A program made the position numbers and the translations under genes. DNA of 50,287 nucleotides. Origin: a virus. The DNA is taken from positions 1-50,287 of IMG/VR virus record IMGVR_UViG_3300027719_000026. One strand, given 5' to 3'. The notes below the pieces were generated by a model. The model did no database searches. It was not told the origin of the DNA and saw only the letters and a program-made list of their open reading frames with translations. Below are positions 25,562-34,136 of this stretch, piece by piece. Every line of letters starts with the position of its first letter. The first letter of the stretch is position 1.

Positions 25562-25575
25562 AAGGAGTGTTGATT

Positions 25576-25869
25576 ATGTCATATAAAAGGTTAACTCATT
25601 GGTTCCAGAATGGAGAAGTTCTCCATAACGACAACGGCTATGATTACAAGGTAATAGATGCACATATGCAGACAGAAGTATTATTTGAAAGAGTAAGCGA
25701 CGGTGAAAGAGTTCTGGCTACTTATCCAAACATGTACGAAAAAACCGAAAACAGTAAAACAGAAGTTGTGCTCTCGTGGCAAAGTGGAAAATACATGACA
25801 TCAGCGTTAAACGCTATCCACTCTTTAACTTCCTCAAAACTCGTCCCAGCGAGTATAAACAGGCTTTAG
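25576..25869 (+). CDS. Hypothetical accessory phage protein, 97 aa
   Basis: ATG 25576 after AAAGGAGTGTTGATT, 14 nt downstream of the previous stop. The opening SYKRLTHWFQNGEVLHNDNG is well formed, but from about residue 70 the frame loses protein character, while another frame (GTG 25776 to 25892) gives AKWKIHDISVKRYPLFNFLK followed by TRPSEYKQALGWERCKY. A frameshift near 25775 may have replaced the original C-terminus. Function unknown. Confidence 0.55.
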   Translation: MSYKRLTHWFQNGEVLHNDNGYDYKVIDAHMQTEVLFERVSDGERVLATYPNMYEKTENSKTEVVLSWQSGKYMTSALNAIHSLTSSKLVPASINRL

Positions 25870-25933
25870 GCTGGGAGCGGTGCAAGTATTGAAAGGAGGC
25901 TTGCATGTAGTATTGGGAAAGGAGGGATTGCAA

Positions 25934-26263
25934 ATGGAGAATAGCACGAACATCAAATTGCCTACTATGAAAAAGAGCAAAATAAAATACCTACAGGAGC
26001 AGCTCAAAAATAGCAAGAAAATCATTGATGCATGTATTAAGCACTTGCTAGAGGCAGGAGTAATTCAAGAAATCAATCAAGAGCAAGCACTTAGCATAAT
26101 TGATACTAGAAAACCATTAGGACTGTTTATCCAAAAGGACGGTGGAAAGTATATCGGTATCGACAACCAAGACCGTGAAGCATGGACTGAGGAATTTGAC
26201 GACAGAGATACATGTATTTACTGGCTACTAGATGCCAGCGTAATCGCAGAAAAAGAAAAATAG
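25934..26263 (+). CDS. Hypothetical accessory phage protein, 109 aa
   Basis: ATG 25934, 7 nt after AAAGGAGGG. The N-terminal part is a basic helix (MKKSKIKYLQEQLKNSKKII) and the C-terminal part has IQKDGGKYIGIDNQDREAWT and an acidic segment (TEEFDDRDTCIYWLLDAS). Not recognised; likely a small cytosolic phage protein. Confidence 0.65.
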   Translation: MENSTNIKLPTMKKSKIKYLQEQLKNSKKIIDACIKHLLEAGVIQEINQEQALSIIDTRKPLGLFIQKDGGKYIGIDNQDREAWTEEFDDRDTCIYWLLDASVIAEKEK

Positions 26264-26317
26264 CCTCCGGCAACTTACCACAGTCAACCGGAGACTAAAC
26301 CCTAAACCCAACCGTCA

Positions 26318-26360
26318 AGAGAGGATATAGGCAATATATATTATAGCTTATATCCTCTCT
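26318..26360 (+). promoter_or_regulatory. Strong leader hairpin upstream of 26396 gene
   Basis: AGAGAGGATATA (26318-26329) and TATATCCTCTCT (26349-26360) are a perfect 12-bp inverted repeat around an AT-rich loop, without a U-tract. It lies 36 nt before the next ATG, so it may stabilise or control that mRNA, or be an operator. Confidence 0.6.
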
Positions 26361-26395
26361 AAGTATCAATTATATATTTAGGAGGGATACATATT

Positions 26396-26992
26396 ATGTA
26401 CGGAGTAAGCTTAAGTACTGCCGAAAATAGGCAGAAAGTAAGAGAAATATTTTTAAAAGGGTTTGTAGTGCAGGAATATCCAGAATATAATTGCACAATC
26501 GGAACTCAGCCAGATAAGTTAGAAGCTATAGCCTTTAAAGGTACAGCAGGTAAACCAACATGGCATTATAAATTTGAATCAGCAGAAAAAATGCAAGAGT
26601 ACATCGACAAGTATCTAAAAGAACAAAAAGATAATATTGAGTATAATCAAGAGCGAAAAAACAAGCGTAAAGCTCCAGCTTTATCAACAGTACCATATAA
26701 GCCAGGTGACATACTTTATGATTCTTGGGGTTACGAACAGACAAACATCGACTTTTATGAGGTTATAGAAGTCAGGTCGGCAAGTACAATAGTAATAAGA
26801 GAAATTGACAAAGATATTGTAGATGCCACAGGGCTTATGAGTGGACATGTAACACCAAGTCTAGGCGAATATATTGAGGAACCTATAATAAAGCGTATAA
26901 GATGGTATGGCGGCAAACCTTATATTAAATCTGAATATGGCAGTATCGGTAGATGGGATGGAAAACCAATAAGTTGCAGTTGGTACGCATAG
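26396..26992 (+). CDS. Hypothetical phage/plasmid-type protein
   Basis: 198 residues, ATG after TAGGAGGGATACATATT. The segment YKPGDILYDSWGYEQTNIDF, then FYEVIEVRSASTIVIREI, belongs to a type often seen in phage and plasmid accessory regions. The N-terminal third has WHYKFESAEKMQEYIDKYL. It is hydrophilic, without membrane parts. No enzymatic motif. Confidence 0.65.
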   Translation: MYGVSLSTAENRQKVREIFLKGFVVQEYPEYNCTIGTQPDKLEAIAFKGTAGKPTWHYKFESAEKMQEYIDKYLKEQKDNIEYNQERKNKRKAPALSTVPYKPGDILYDSWGYEQTNIDFYEVIEVRSASTIVIREIDKDIVDATGLMSGHVTPSLGEYIEEPIIKRIRWYGGKPYIKSEYGSIGRWDGKPISCSWYA

Positions 26993-27068
26993 TGCAAGGG
27001 AAATTGTCAGGAAGTCAGCCGAGCCGGAGCAATCCGGTTCCGCTCAACCTATTACAAGGAGGGATACT

Positions 27069-27320
27069 ATGAATTCAGTACTGGAATTCAAAAGTGTAGA
27101 AGAAATATTTGAACATCCCGAAATCAGGAACAAAACAAAAGTAATATTTAAAGACAATATCTACACTTTTAAAAGACAAAACACAGGATGCGAAAGGGGT
27201 GTACCAAAAGAAGTATTAACTGCATGTGTTTTTCGTTGTGACTCTGAAAATCATGAATTAGTGGTATTGTTTAACGATAATAAATTGAGATATGTAGAAA
27301 CAAGGTATTGTTTACCATAA
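27069..27320 (+). CDS. Hypothetical accessory phage protein, 83 aa
   Basis: ATG after AAGGAGGGATACT. Product is beta-rich and basic (NKTKVIFKDNIYTFKRQNTG; CVFRCDSENHELVVLFNDN). A hairpin (AGCCGGA-gcaa-TCCGGTT, near 27030) precedes it. Function not recognised. Confidence 0.6.
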   Translation: MNSVLEFKSVEEIFEHPEIRNKTKVIFKDNIYTFKRQNTGCERGVPKEVLTACVFRCDSENHELVVLFNDNKLRYVETRYCLP

Positions 27321-27414
27321 CAATTGGTAGGTTATCCTACCCATTAGCAGGAGTTGATAAGAAAACAGCGAATAATTAGGGGATGATTTAGTAGCAAATT
27401 GAGGAGGGATATTA

Positions 27415-27828
27415 TTGAGGAAAGTAATTAAGGGGCGAGTTTATAACACAGCTACATCAAAGCTTATCGGGAGTAGCAAAACCCACGAACTATATAAAAA
27501 CACTAAAGGCGCATACTTCTTATACTCATACTCAGCCAAAGTTAAACGAATAGCTCCACTTACTGATGAAGAAGCTCAGGCATGGGCTAATAAAAATCTA
27601 AATATGAAAGAATACGAAGCTGAGTTTGAGAATATGGGAGAAATAGAATCCGATCTTGTAACTAGGGAGAGAGTCAACCTAACATTGGACATAAAAATCT
27701 TGGCAAACCTCCGTAAGCTTTCGGCTGAAAAACATATTGCAATGGGGAGAATGGTTGACAAGGCTGTTATGGCTATGTATGGAGAGGAATTTGAGAAGTT
27801 AAGTAAAAATGGAGAGAGTAGCGATTAA
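27415..27828 (+). CDS. Ribbon-helix-helix-like DNA-binding protein
   Basis: 137 residues, TTG start after GAGGAGGGATATTA. The C-terminal half (RVNLTLDIKILANLRKLSAE; KHIAMGRMVDKAVMAMYGEE) has the strand-helix-helix pattern of Arc/MetJ-type repressors. The N-terminal half (KGRVYNTATSKLIGSSKTHE; YSYSAKVKRIAPLTDEEAQ) resembles a small domain found in mobile-element proteins. Probably regulates the small plus-strand genes or itself. A terminator overlaps its stop codon. Confidence 0.65.
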   Translation: MRKVIKGRVYNTATSKLIGSSKTHELYKNTKGAYFLYSYSAKVKRIAPLTDEEAQAWANKNLNMKEYEAEFENMGEIESDLVTRERVNLTLDIKILANLRKLSAEKHIAMGRMVDKAVMAMYGEEFEKLSKNGESSD

Positions 27829-27849
27829 GTGAAGCTACCCTCCTTTTTA
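27814..27849 (+). terminator. Terminator overlapping the RHH gene end
   Basis: GAG-a-GTAGC (27814-27822) pairs with GCTAC-c-CTC (27834-27842), followed by CTTTTTATT. The stop codon lies in the loop. Confidence 0.65.
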
Positions 27850-27974
27850 TTATTAAAACATAAACTATAGATGCTAGACAGGAGCCTATAGCTGTTGCTG
27901 CCAACTCATAACGCCCAAAAATTGACGAAAATTATGCCAATAATTTGATAATTTTACAATTATTTTGAAAAGTA

Positions 27975-28003
27975 TTTACCCATATGGGAATATGTTGTAT
28001 AAT
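27975..28003 (+). promoter_or_regulatory. Promoter of the TPR regulator with operator-like palindrome
   Basis: TTTACC (27975-27980), 17-nt spacer, TATAAT (27998-28003). The perfect palindrome CCCATATGGG (27979-27988) straddles the -35 end and spacer, so a dimeric repressor there would block transcription. Confidence 0.65.
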
Positions 28004-28040
28004 ATACATTAAAATACATATGAGACATGAGGTGGAACGA

Positions 28041-29096
28041 TTGACATTATTTATTAGTAAAATGGGAATGACAGAACGTGCCATAAATGAGGCGGATAAT
28101 GAGAAGTTAATAGCTATGGTGGAATTTGTATCGCAACATATAAGAGAGTTCAATGATGAAAAAGACTATGGCATACTGCAACTGCTTAAAAACAAATGCA
28201 CCGAAAAAGAACTTACGGTTAAAATGTGCCGTGCTATAGGCATGTACTATTTTTACAGGAACAATATGACGTTTGCCAGAGATAAGCTGCGTCTGGCAAT
28301 AAATAAAACAGAGGAAATCGGAAGGAATGACCTGATTGCCGCCTATAGCTCGGAGCTTGGGCTTGTATTTTTTTACGAACACCAACATATATTAGCCGAA
28401 GTAGAATACAAACGTGTAGAAAAATTGTTGCAGGATATTCACGAGCCTAACCGGAATGTACTGTTTCTTCATTATTATAGATATGGTATACTGCATAGAA
28501 CTTTGCATGAATATGAGCTTGCAGACAATGCATTGGAAAAAGCTCTTTCATATGCTGAAGAAAAAGCTGAAAAGGGATTTACTTTGATGAATATCGGTAT
28601 AAACTTTGAACTACAATCAAATTTTGATAAAGCACTGAAGTGCTATGAAAAAGCACTAGATACATTTGAAAAAAGCGATTATTTAAGTAAAAGCACAGTA
28701 TATAACAACCTGGCGGAGCTTTATAAGGCAGCAGGCGACTATAAAAAGGCACTGAAGCATATAAACAAGGCATTTGAATATCTGGATAATAAAGATGCAT
28801 CTAAGCTTTTTATTTATTTTACAACCTACACGGAAATTATGATATTATTGGAAGAGCCTGAAAAAGCCTTGGATAAATTCATGGAGATGTTTTACCATGT
28901 AGAAGATATTACCGTATATAAGAGCCTTATCATTGAAGGTATTGATTCTCTGGCAAAAGCAGTTGCGAAAGACGTAAAATTGCTGAAAAAGCTGGATACT
29001 GTGGTGGCAAAGCTTATTAAATACACATCGGCAGAAAACCATGAGTATAAAAAAGAATTGGAAAGATGCCTGGAGAATATACGTAAGTACATGTAA
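28041..29096 (+). CDS. TPR regulator of RRNPP (Rap/AimR-like) type
   Basis: 351 residues from TTG 28041, 6 nt after GAGGTG; an ATG at 28020 lacks a ribosome site, and longer readings start inside the promoter. The body is built of TPR-like helix pairs (YELADNALEKALSYAEEKAE; FDKALKCYEKALDTFEKSDY; VYNNLAELYKAAGDYKKALK). There is no clear helix-turn-helix at the N-terminus, which favours a Rap-like protein-binding role over direct DNA binding. RRNPP proteins respond to small secreted peptides; no peptide gene is visible before the terminator that follows. It may act on lysogeny or on host signalling. Confidence 0.7.
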   Translation: MTLFISKMGMTERAINEADNEKLIAMVEFVSQHIREFNDEKDYGILQLLKNKCTEKELTVKMCRAIGMYYFYRNNMTFARDKLRLAINKTEEIGRNDLIAAYSSELGLVFFYEHQHILAEVEYKRVEKLLQDIHEPNRNVLFLHYYRYGILHRTLHEYELADNALEKALSYAEEKAEKGFTLMNIGINFELQSNFDKALKCYEKALDTFEKSDYLSKSTVYNNLAELYKAAGDYKKALKHINKAFEYLDNKDASKLFIYFTTYTEIMILLEEPEKALDKFMEMFYHVEDITVYKSLIIEGIDSLAKAVAKDVKLLKKLDTVVAKLIKYTSAENHEYKKELERCLENIRKYM

Positions 29097-29113
29097 GATA
29101 CAAAATAAAGAAG

Positions 29114-29155
29114 AAGCCTCCTGTCCGGTTTAATACCTATACAGAAGGCTTTTTG
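29114..29155 (+). terminator. Terminator after the TPR regulator
   Basis: GCCTcCTGT and ACAGaAGGC form the stem, followed by TTTTTGC. The internal string GGTTTAATACCTATAC nearly recurs in the terminator at 34137. Confidence 0.75.
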
Positions 29156-29159
29156 CTAC

Positions 29160-30194
29160 TTATTCCTGCATTTCTTTAAGTAGTACATTGTGCCAATAAT
29201 TATCAAACGAATAATTGAAGTTTTGCATTAGATAATTGGGTGCATAAATTCCATCAATACTAAATTGGATCTCTTCAGGTATATGCTGGCAAGGTTGAAA
29301 AAATTCTACGTGCAGAGGTAAACCATGCTCGCCAAATACAGAGTTCACTTTTGTCTGGATTGTAGTGATACCATCTGCGCATCCAATAATATTCTTTTCA
29401 TATTGACTTGTATTAAATTGATGATTTTCTCCGTTTAGCTGCCTCAACAAAAGGTGCTCTCCATCGGGTAGTTCAGGTTCAAGTTCATATTCAAGTTTTA
29501 TACAATATGGATGAAATGATAATTCCTGCGAATCTACTGAAAAAAGTTCTTTACGGTCAACAATTTCCAATGCAGTTATATATAAGTAGTGCTCTTGTTT
29601 AGTTATAGGATGTACAAATTCTATCTTTTGCATTTTTGTTGATTTACCTGTTGTATATTTACACTGCTTTCTAATAGGAAGAATATGATTTGCCTTTCTT
29701 AGTGTAAATGAAAATGTATGAAATGGTTCCTGTGGCATTATATTAAATTCAACACATGTTCTTGTGCAATAAAAGCTGGAGTCTGTTGATGATAAAAAAC
29801 TATGCTTTTTTCGTAAATTACATAGTTCGGGTTTGCAATATGGCAACCAAGGTATATAAATACTAGAGCTACTTTTCCAATTATTATTTGCAGACTGATT
29901 ATTAAGCATGATGCTCTCAAAGTGTATCATTTGTACTGGCTTTTCTGCATGATTATAGATAAATTTATTTTCTAGCGGCTGTTGATTTTGTTCATTTTTT
30001 TCATAAAATTTCCGGATTTTGTCGTTATCCAAAATAGTAATCATATCAAATGCAAGTCCTTTAGGAAAATAGTATAGCACCGGAATTCTGTATTTTATAT
30101 CCGTAAACTCGAATTCCCAATTAATATTAATTTCATTTGCCTTTATCTTAGGTCTATTTACATCAAATAAACTTGGATTAAAATAGCCATTCAT
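29160..30194 (-). CDS. Unknown protein, 344 aa
   Basis: ATG 30194, 12 nt after AAAGGA; an alternative ATG at 30206 abuts that site. The product opens NGYFNPSLFDVNRPKIKANE and is beta-rich with scattered Cys/His (IPWLPYCKPELCNLRKKH; FYCTRTCVEFNIMP) and no membrane or signal segments. No family is recognised. Direction and composition differ from the phage operons, so it looks like cargo. It converges with the TPR regulator. Confidence 0.65.
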   Translation of the reverse strand: MNGYFNPSLFDVNRPKIKANEININWEFEFTDIKYRIPVLYYFPKGLAFDMITILDNDKIRKFYEKNEQNQQPLENKFIYNHAEKPVQMIHFESIMLNNQSANNNWKSSSSIYIPWLPYCKPELCNLRKKHSFLSSTDSSFYCTRTCVEFNIMPQEPFHTFSFTLRKANHILPIRKQCKYTTGKSTKMQKIEFVHPITKQEHYLYITALEIVDRKELFSVDSQELSFHPYCIKLEYELEPELPDGEHLLLRQLNGENHQFNTSQYEKNIIGCADGITTIQTKVNSVFGEHGLPLHVEFFQPCQHIPEEIQFSIDGIYAPNYLMQNFNYSFDNYWHNVLLKEMQE

Positions 30195-30341
30195 AATTTT
30201 AACCATTCCTTTCGCAAGCTCAAAGCACAAAAAATTATGAAAAGATTTGCTTTGGCTATTTTCTTCTATTTTAGCATATGAAGCTCTTTTTGGCTAAGAA
30301 TCTTCTAAACTCACCTGAAAGCGGTTGTTTCCATAGACAAT

Positions 30342-30373
30342 AAAAGAAAAGCATAATTTCCTGCTTTTCTTTT
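30342..30373. terminator. Bidirectional terminator
   Basis: AAAAGAAAAGCA and TGCTTTTCTTTT form a perfect 12-bp stem with A- and T-tracts on both sides. It follows the secreted-protein gene on the minus strand. Confidence 0.75.
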
Positions 30374-30413
30374 ATATATGAGTAATACAGCTTATTAGAT
30401 ATAAATATAAGGT

Positions 30414-31016
30414 TTAAGGTATTGTCACTATTTTACTGGATTCATAATAACCACCTGCAATTTCATTCACGGCATCAATATCGACATACATGCTGCAATC
30501 TACTATAGTACCTGAATCGAAATATTCTCCAGTAGCGACATAGTTGCTTATTCTAGATGCTGGAACGGTATTTACAGTTCTTATTTCATAAGCTCCAAGA
30601 CCATAACCTGAACTATACCATTGATTCTCGCCTATCATCCGTGTAAGTAAGGCCCCTGGACCATATGCAGTGGTATAAAAACCAAGTCCATCTGCTTCTG
30701 AATAACTAATTTTCCAGCTAACACTAACGTAAACCACACCACTTGCTAATTGCTGGCTAGTAAGTATATCTTTGTTTTTGTCAATCTGCTCTTCTGTTAA
30801 TTTTATCAGAACTTGACCATTATGCTCAGCGATAACGTTTAAATTAAGTTTTTCTATTTCTGAATTAATTTCTGCTTCAATTTTTGTTTGATCCATTTCG
30901 TCAAATTTCTGGCTAATAAAGTCTTTTTCACTAGTATCAGCATAAACCATGCTTGTTAGTGAGATGCTTAGTATAAACATACAAAGCAATAAAGATATGA
31001 TTTTTTTGCGTTTCAT
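30414..31016 (-). CDS. Secreted protein with signal peptide
   Basis: 200 residues. A typical signal peptide is visible: basic KRKK, hydrophobic IISLLLCMFILSISLTSMV, then cleavage probably after VYA. The mature part starts with a helical acidic region (DQTKIEAEINSEIEKLNLNV) and ends with a Tyr/Gly-rich beta domain (SYSEADGLGFYTTAYGPGAL). No anchor or catalytic motif. Probably a secreted cargo protein of unknown role. Confidence 0.75.
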   Translation of the reverse strand: MKRKKIISLLLCMFILSISLTSMVYADTSEKDFISQKFDEMDQTKIEAEINSEIEKLNLNVIAEHNGQVLIKLTEEQIDKNKDILTSQQLASGVVYVSVSWKISYSEADGLGFYTTAYGPGALLTRMIGENQWYSSGYGLGAYEIRTVNTVPASRISNYVATGEYFDSGTIVDCSMYVDIDAVNEIAGGYYESSKIVTIP

Positions 31017-31132
31017 TTATTAATTCCTCCTAATGCCATAATATGTATATACTAGCATACTAAGGTTTGTAATACAACCAAGATTCTTACAGTTTATGTA
31101 ATTATTGTAGTATTAGTTGTATAGCGGAGTTT

Positions 31133-31420
31133 TCATAATAACCAGCACTTATAACTACTCTTTAAATTCTCAACCATTTCAATATATAATTGCATGCACT
31201 CTATATTTTGAGAGCTTTTAATTAAGCTTATGCAAGGCAAGATATAATTATTGTAAATTTCTTCATAAACTGTATTTTTATTTGAAGATTTATCAATATT
31301 TCTTACAATAGAGGGGCAATAATGTAATATTCTTTTACCAATTCAATTCCATTTTCTTCTTTTGCTAACTAATTGTCTCTAAATTCTCTTAACAAAGTAA
31401 GCTCATTACAATCATCCGTA
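31133..31420 (-). pseudogene. Relic of a CFI-box C-terminal domain protein
   Basis: Minus-strand pieces NELTLLREFRDN, then a stop, LAKEENGIELVKEYYIIAP, a frameshift, and VYEEIYNNYILPCISLIKSS and MQLYIEMVENLKSSYKC match the order of the CFI-box C-terminal domain found in many Clostridia proteins. The N-terminal CFI/CYITTA part is not seen. The remaining 31020-31700 DNA is AT-rich and shows no other gene. Confidence 0.6.
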
Positions 31421-31709
31421 TAATAGTTTAGTTTTTGTACAATCCTAAGCTATCATATTCAGTCAACTTATGCTTTTGTTTGCAATATTATTGGTATATT
31501 AATTTTTTACTTTTTAATGCACAACACTAATTATATTATTTAATTTAATGATTCCCATTAAATCCAACTCCTACTTAGCATTACTACAATATGTAATTTA
31601 TGATATAATTAATTTGCTTATACTAAGAACTAATTTTAGGACTAGAGTATTTATTCGTATAAACGGAATATATAGGTAGCAATATAAATAGAAATTTTGA
31701 GGTGAAATT

Positions 31710-33704
31710 ATGCAAGACAAACTAAAGTTCATAGATTTATTCGCAGGAATTGGTGGTATAAGGCTGGGATTTGAAAGTGTAGGATATAAATGCATTTTCT
31801 CTTCTGAATGGGATGAATATGCAGCAAAAACCTATGAAGCTAATTTTGGTGAGAAACCAGCCGGAGATATTACTAAAATTGACCCTAATATCATACCTGA
31901 CCACGATATATTATTAGCAGGGTTTCCATGCCAACCATTTAGCATTATAGGAGATCAGGAAGGTTTTAATCATGAAACTCAGGGTACACTTTTTTTCAAT
32001 ATAGAAGAAATACTTCGAGTTAAACGACCAAAAGCTTTTATGCTTGAAAATGTGCGTAACCTTACTGCACATGATAAAGGTAGAACTTTTCAAATTATAT
32101 TAACTCATCTTGAAGCTTTAGGTTATCATGTTTATCATAAAGTATTAAATGCATTAGACTTTGGTGTCCCACAAAAAAGGGAAAGAATAATAATAGTCGG
32201 TTTTATAGATAATGTAAAGTTTGAATTTCCAAAGCCCTTACCAAAAGAACAAAGAAGAACAATAGCAGATATATTAGTTCCAGAGGCTGTATTAGACAAG
32301 TCTTTGTATGCAACAGATTACATACAGCAAAGAAGAAAAGAGAAAATGAAAGTACAGCCTGATTATGTCTTTATAAGTCATGAAAATGTAGCTGGTTCTA
32401 TAACACCACACAATTATAGTTGTGCTTTAAGAGCAGGTGCATCATCAAATTATCTGCTGATAAATAATGAACGTCGACCATCAGCAAGAGAACTACATAG
32501 AATACAAGGCTTTCCGGACGATTATAAAATAGTTGTGTCTTATGCTAATATAAGAAAACAGACTGGAAATTCAGTGGCTGTTCCAGTTATTGCAGCGGTA
32601 GCACGTCAAATGAAAAAAGCCATAGATGAATATGAGGGGGGCAATGAAAATATGAATAGAATACAAGCAAGAGCAGCACTAGATGCTTTAATTCAAAAAT
32701 CAAGAGTACACCTATACAAACCGATTCAGATTGCAGAAATTCTTTATAGAAAAAGAATTGACCAATCAATGGATTTACTTGATTTAGAGAGTTATAGGAG
32801 TAAGTCAAAAAAATGGAGGGATGATATTTCTATTGAATTGCTTGGTAGAATATGTAATAGCTCTGCACGATTCCAAGATGACCTTTTTAACGAAAATGCA
32901 ATACCACCAGCAATACTAGAATTACTAGGTGAAGAAAATAACATGACAGGAGGAGCAGTTGAGGCATATATATACCGCAAATTTGATAATAAACATAGTC
33001 AATTAGCAAATGCTTTGGGGTACTGTGTAAATAGCACAAGAGAAAATTTCAATATAAAAAGATTTATTGACTCTTTTTGGGAAGAACCAGGATTAAAAAG
33101 AAGTCTTGATAAGGTGTATGAAATTATAGTTTATGCTTTATTTTCAACTATTATAGATGAATTAGAATTATCAGTGCAAGTATCTATTAATCATGATAAA
33201 CTAGATATTTTACATGAATTTGAGGAATTTACTAAAAGTGTACTGAATATAGATTTTAGTAAACCGATTAATATACAAAAAGCAAGAGTATATAGGGTTG
33301 GTGTAACTAACGCCGCAGACCGCGGACTAGATATGTATGCCAATTTTGGACCCGCAATTCAGATAAAACATCTTACACTTGATGTTGAACTCGCTGAAAA
33401 TATTGTTGATTCAGTTGCAAGTGATAAAATTGTGATTGTCTGTAAGACTGTAGAAAGAGCAGTAATATTATCATTATTAAACCAGCTAGGATGGAAATCT
33501 AAAATTCAAAGTATTATAACTGAGGATAATCTTATAACTTGGTATGAAAAGGCACTTCGTGGTAAATATGCTGAACAGATGGGAACTAAGCTATTAAATA
33601 CACTTGTGGAAGAAATTGTTGAAGAATTTCCATCTGTACATAAACAAGTAAATATACTTACACAAAGACACTATGAAAGAATTGTAGATAACTTCTGGAA
33701 GTAA
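31710..33704 (+). CDS. Single-ORF HaeII-like restriction-modification protein (C5 methylase + HaeII-family endonuclease)
   Basis: 664 residues, ATG 7 nt after GAGGTG. Residues 1-314 are a complete cytosine-5 DNA methylase: FIDLFAGIGGIRLGF (motif I), GFPCQPFS (catalytic Cys, motif IV), ENVRNL (VI), QKRERIIIVGF (VIII), and RQTGNSV (X). Residues 315-664 match the HaeII-family restriction enzyme along its length (KSRVHLYKPIQIAEILY; SARFQDDLFNENAIPPAILE; RVGVTNAADRGLDMYANFGP). At the junction ATG 32652 follows GAGGGGGG by ~10 nt, so a free 350-residue endonuclease may also be made. HaeII cuts RGCGCY by family knowledge; specificity here is inferred. It would protect the lysogen against other phages. 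Confidence 0.85.
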   Translation: MQDKLKFIDLFAGIGGIRLGFESVGYKCIFSSEWDEYAAKTYEANFGEKPAGDITKIDPNIIPDHDILLAGFPCQPFSIIGDQEGFNHETQGTLFFNIEEILRVKRPKAFMLENVRNLTAHDKGRTFQIILTHLEALGYHVYHKVLNALDFGVPQKRERIIIVGFIDNVKFEFPKPLPKEQRRTIADILVPEAVLDKSLYATDYIQQRRKEKMKVQPDYVFISHENVAGSITPHNYSCALRAGASSNYLLINNERRPSARELHRIQGFPDDYKIVVSYANIRKQTGNSVAVPVIAAVARQMKKAIDEYEGGNENMNRIQARAALDALIQKSRVHLYKPIQIAEILYRKRIDQSMDLLDLESYRSKSKKWRDDISIELLGRICNSSARFQDDLFNENAIPPAILELLGEENNMTGGAVEAYIYRKFDNKHSQLANALGYCVNSTRENFNIKRFIDSFWEEPGLKRSLDKVYEIIVYALFSTIIDELELSVQVSINHDKLDILHEFEEFTKSVLNIDFSKPINIQKARVYRVGVTNAADRGLDMYANFGPAIQIKHLTLDVELAENIVDSVASDKIVIVCKTVERAVILSLLNQLGWKSKIQSIITEDNLITWYEKALRGKYAEQMGTKLLNTLVEEIVEEFPSVHKQVNILTQRHYERIVDNFWK

Positions 33705-33919
33705 AAATTTAATTGTAAGGAATGGAGTTTTCGTGTATTTACTTTTTACTACTAACAATAGATTTAAAAATTGTTTCATTAAAAGTGATAAAAAAGTGAT
33801 TCACGCTATGGATAGAAAAAAAGATACTGTAACTTTTAAGTATTTTTTTTCTTGTCCATTATTTTTATTTAAAAGTTGGTAAACTTTACAATGGTATCTG
33901 GAATGCACGAACATATGTT

Positions 33920-33969
33920 TACTCTGACTACGAATCAGAAGATCGCAGGTTCGAATCCTGTCGGGCGCA
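33920..33969 (+). other. 3' half of tRNA-Arg(ACG), probable attachment-site relic
   Basis: TCTGA-CTACGAA-TCAGA is an anticodon arm with ACG, followed by a T arm (GCAGG-TTCGAAT-CCTGT) and the 3' acceptor strand CGGGCGC plus A. The next bases are TCA rather than CCA, and the D arm and 5' acceptor strand are missing. Such 3' halves are left by integration into tRNA genes. It lies inside the prophage, so it probably marks insertion of the accessory block. Confidence 0.75.
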
Positions 33970-33988
33970 TCACTTTTACGAATTATAG

Positions 33989-34014
33989 AAACCTTGAATT
34001 TTCAAGGTTTTTTG
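33989..34014 (+). terminator. Terminator after tRNA-Arg fragment
   Basis: AACCTTGAA-tt-TTCAAGGTT followed by TTTT. It ends plus-strand transcription from the restriction-modification gene. Confidence 0.8.
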
Positions 34015-34136
34015 TATTCTACTTTGTGAAATTTTAGTTGAAAACTATATATCACATTAAAAAAAACGAAGCAAAAATGTGGAAGATATATAAGTTCTAT
34101 TCAATTCCTTAAACTAAATATGAAAAAGTGCTACAA

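Noticed and set aside
29097-29160. Phr/arbitrium-type peptide gene after the TPR regulator
   Set aside because: Only a terminator is present; no frame with signal-like character fits.
33920-33969. Intact tRNA-Arg gene
   Set aside because: The D arm and 5' acceptor strand are absent from the upstream DNA, so only the 3' half is present.
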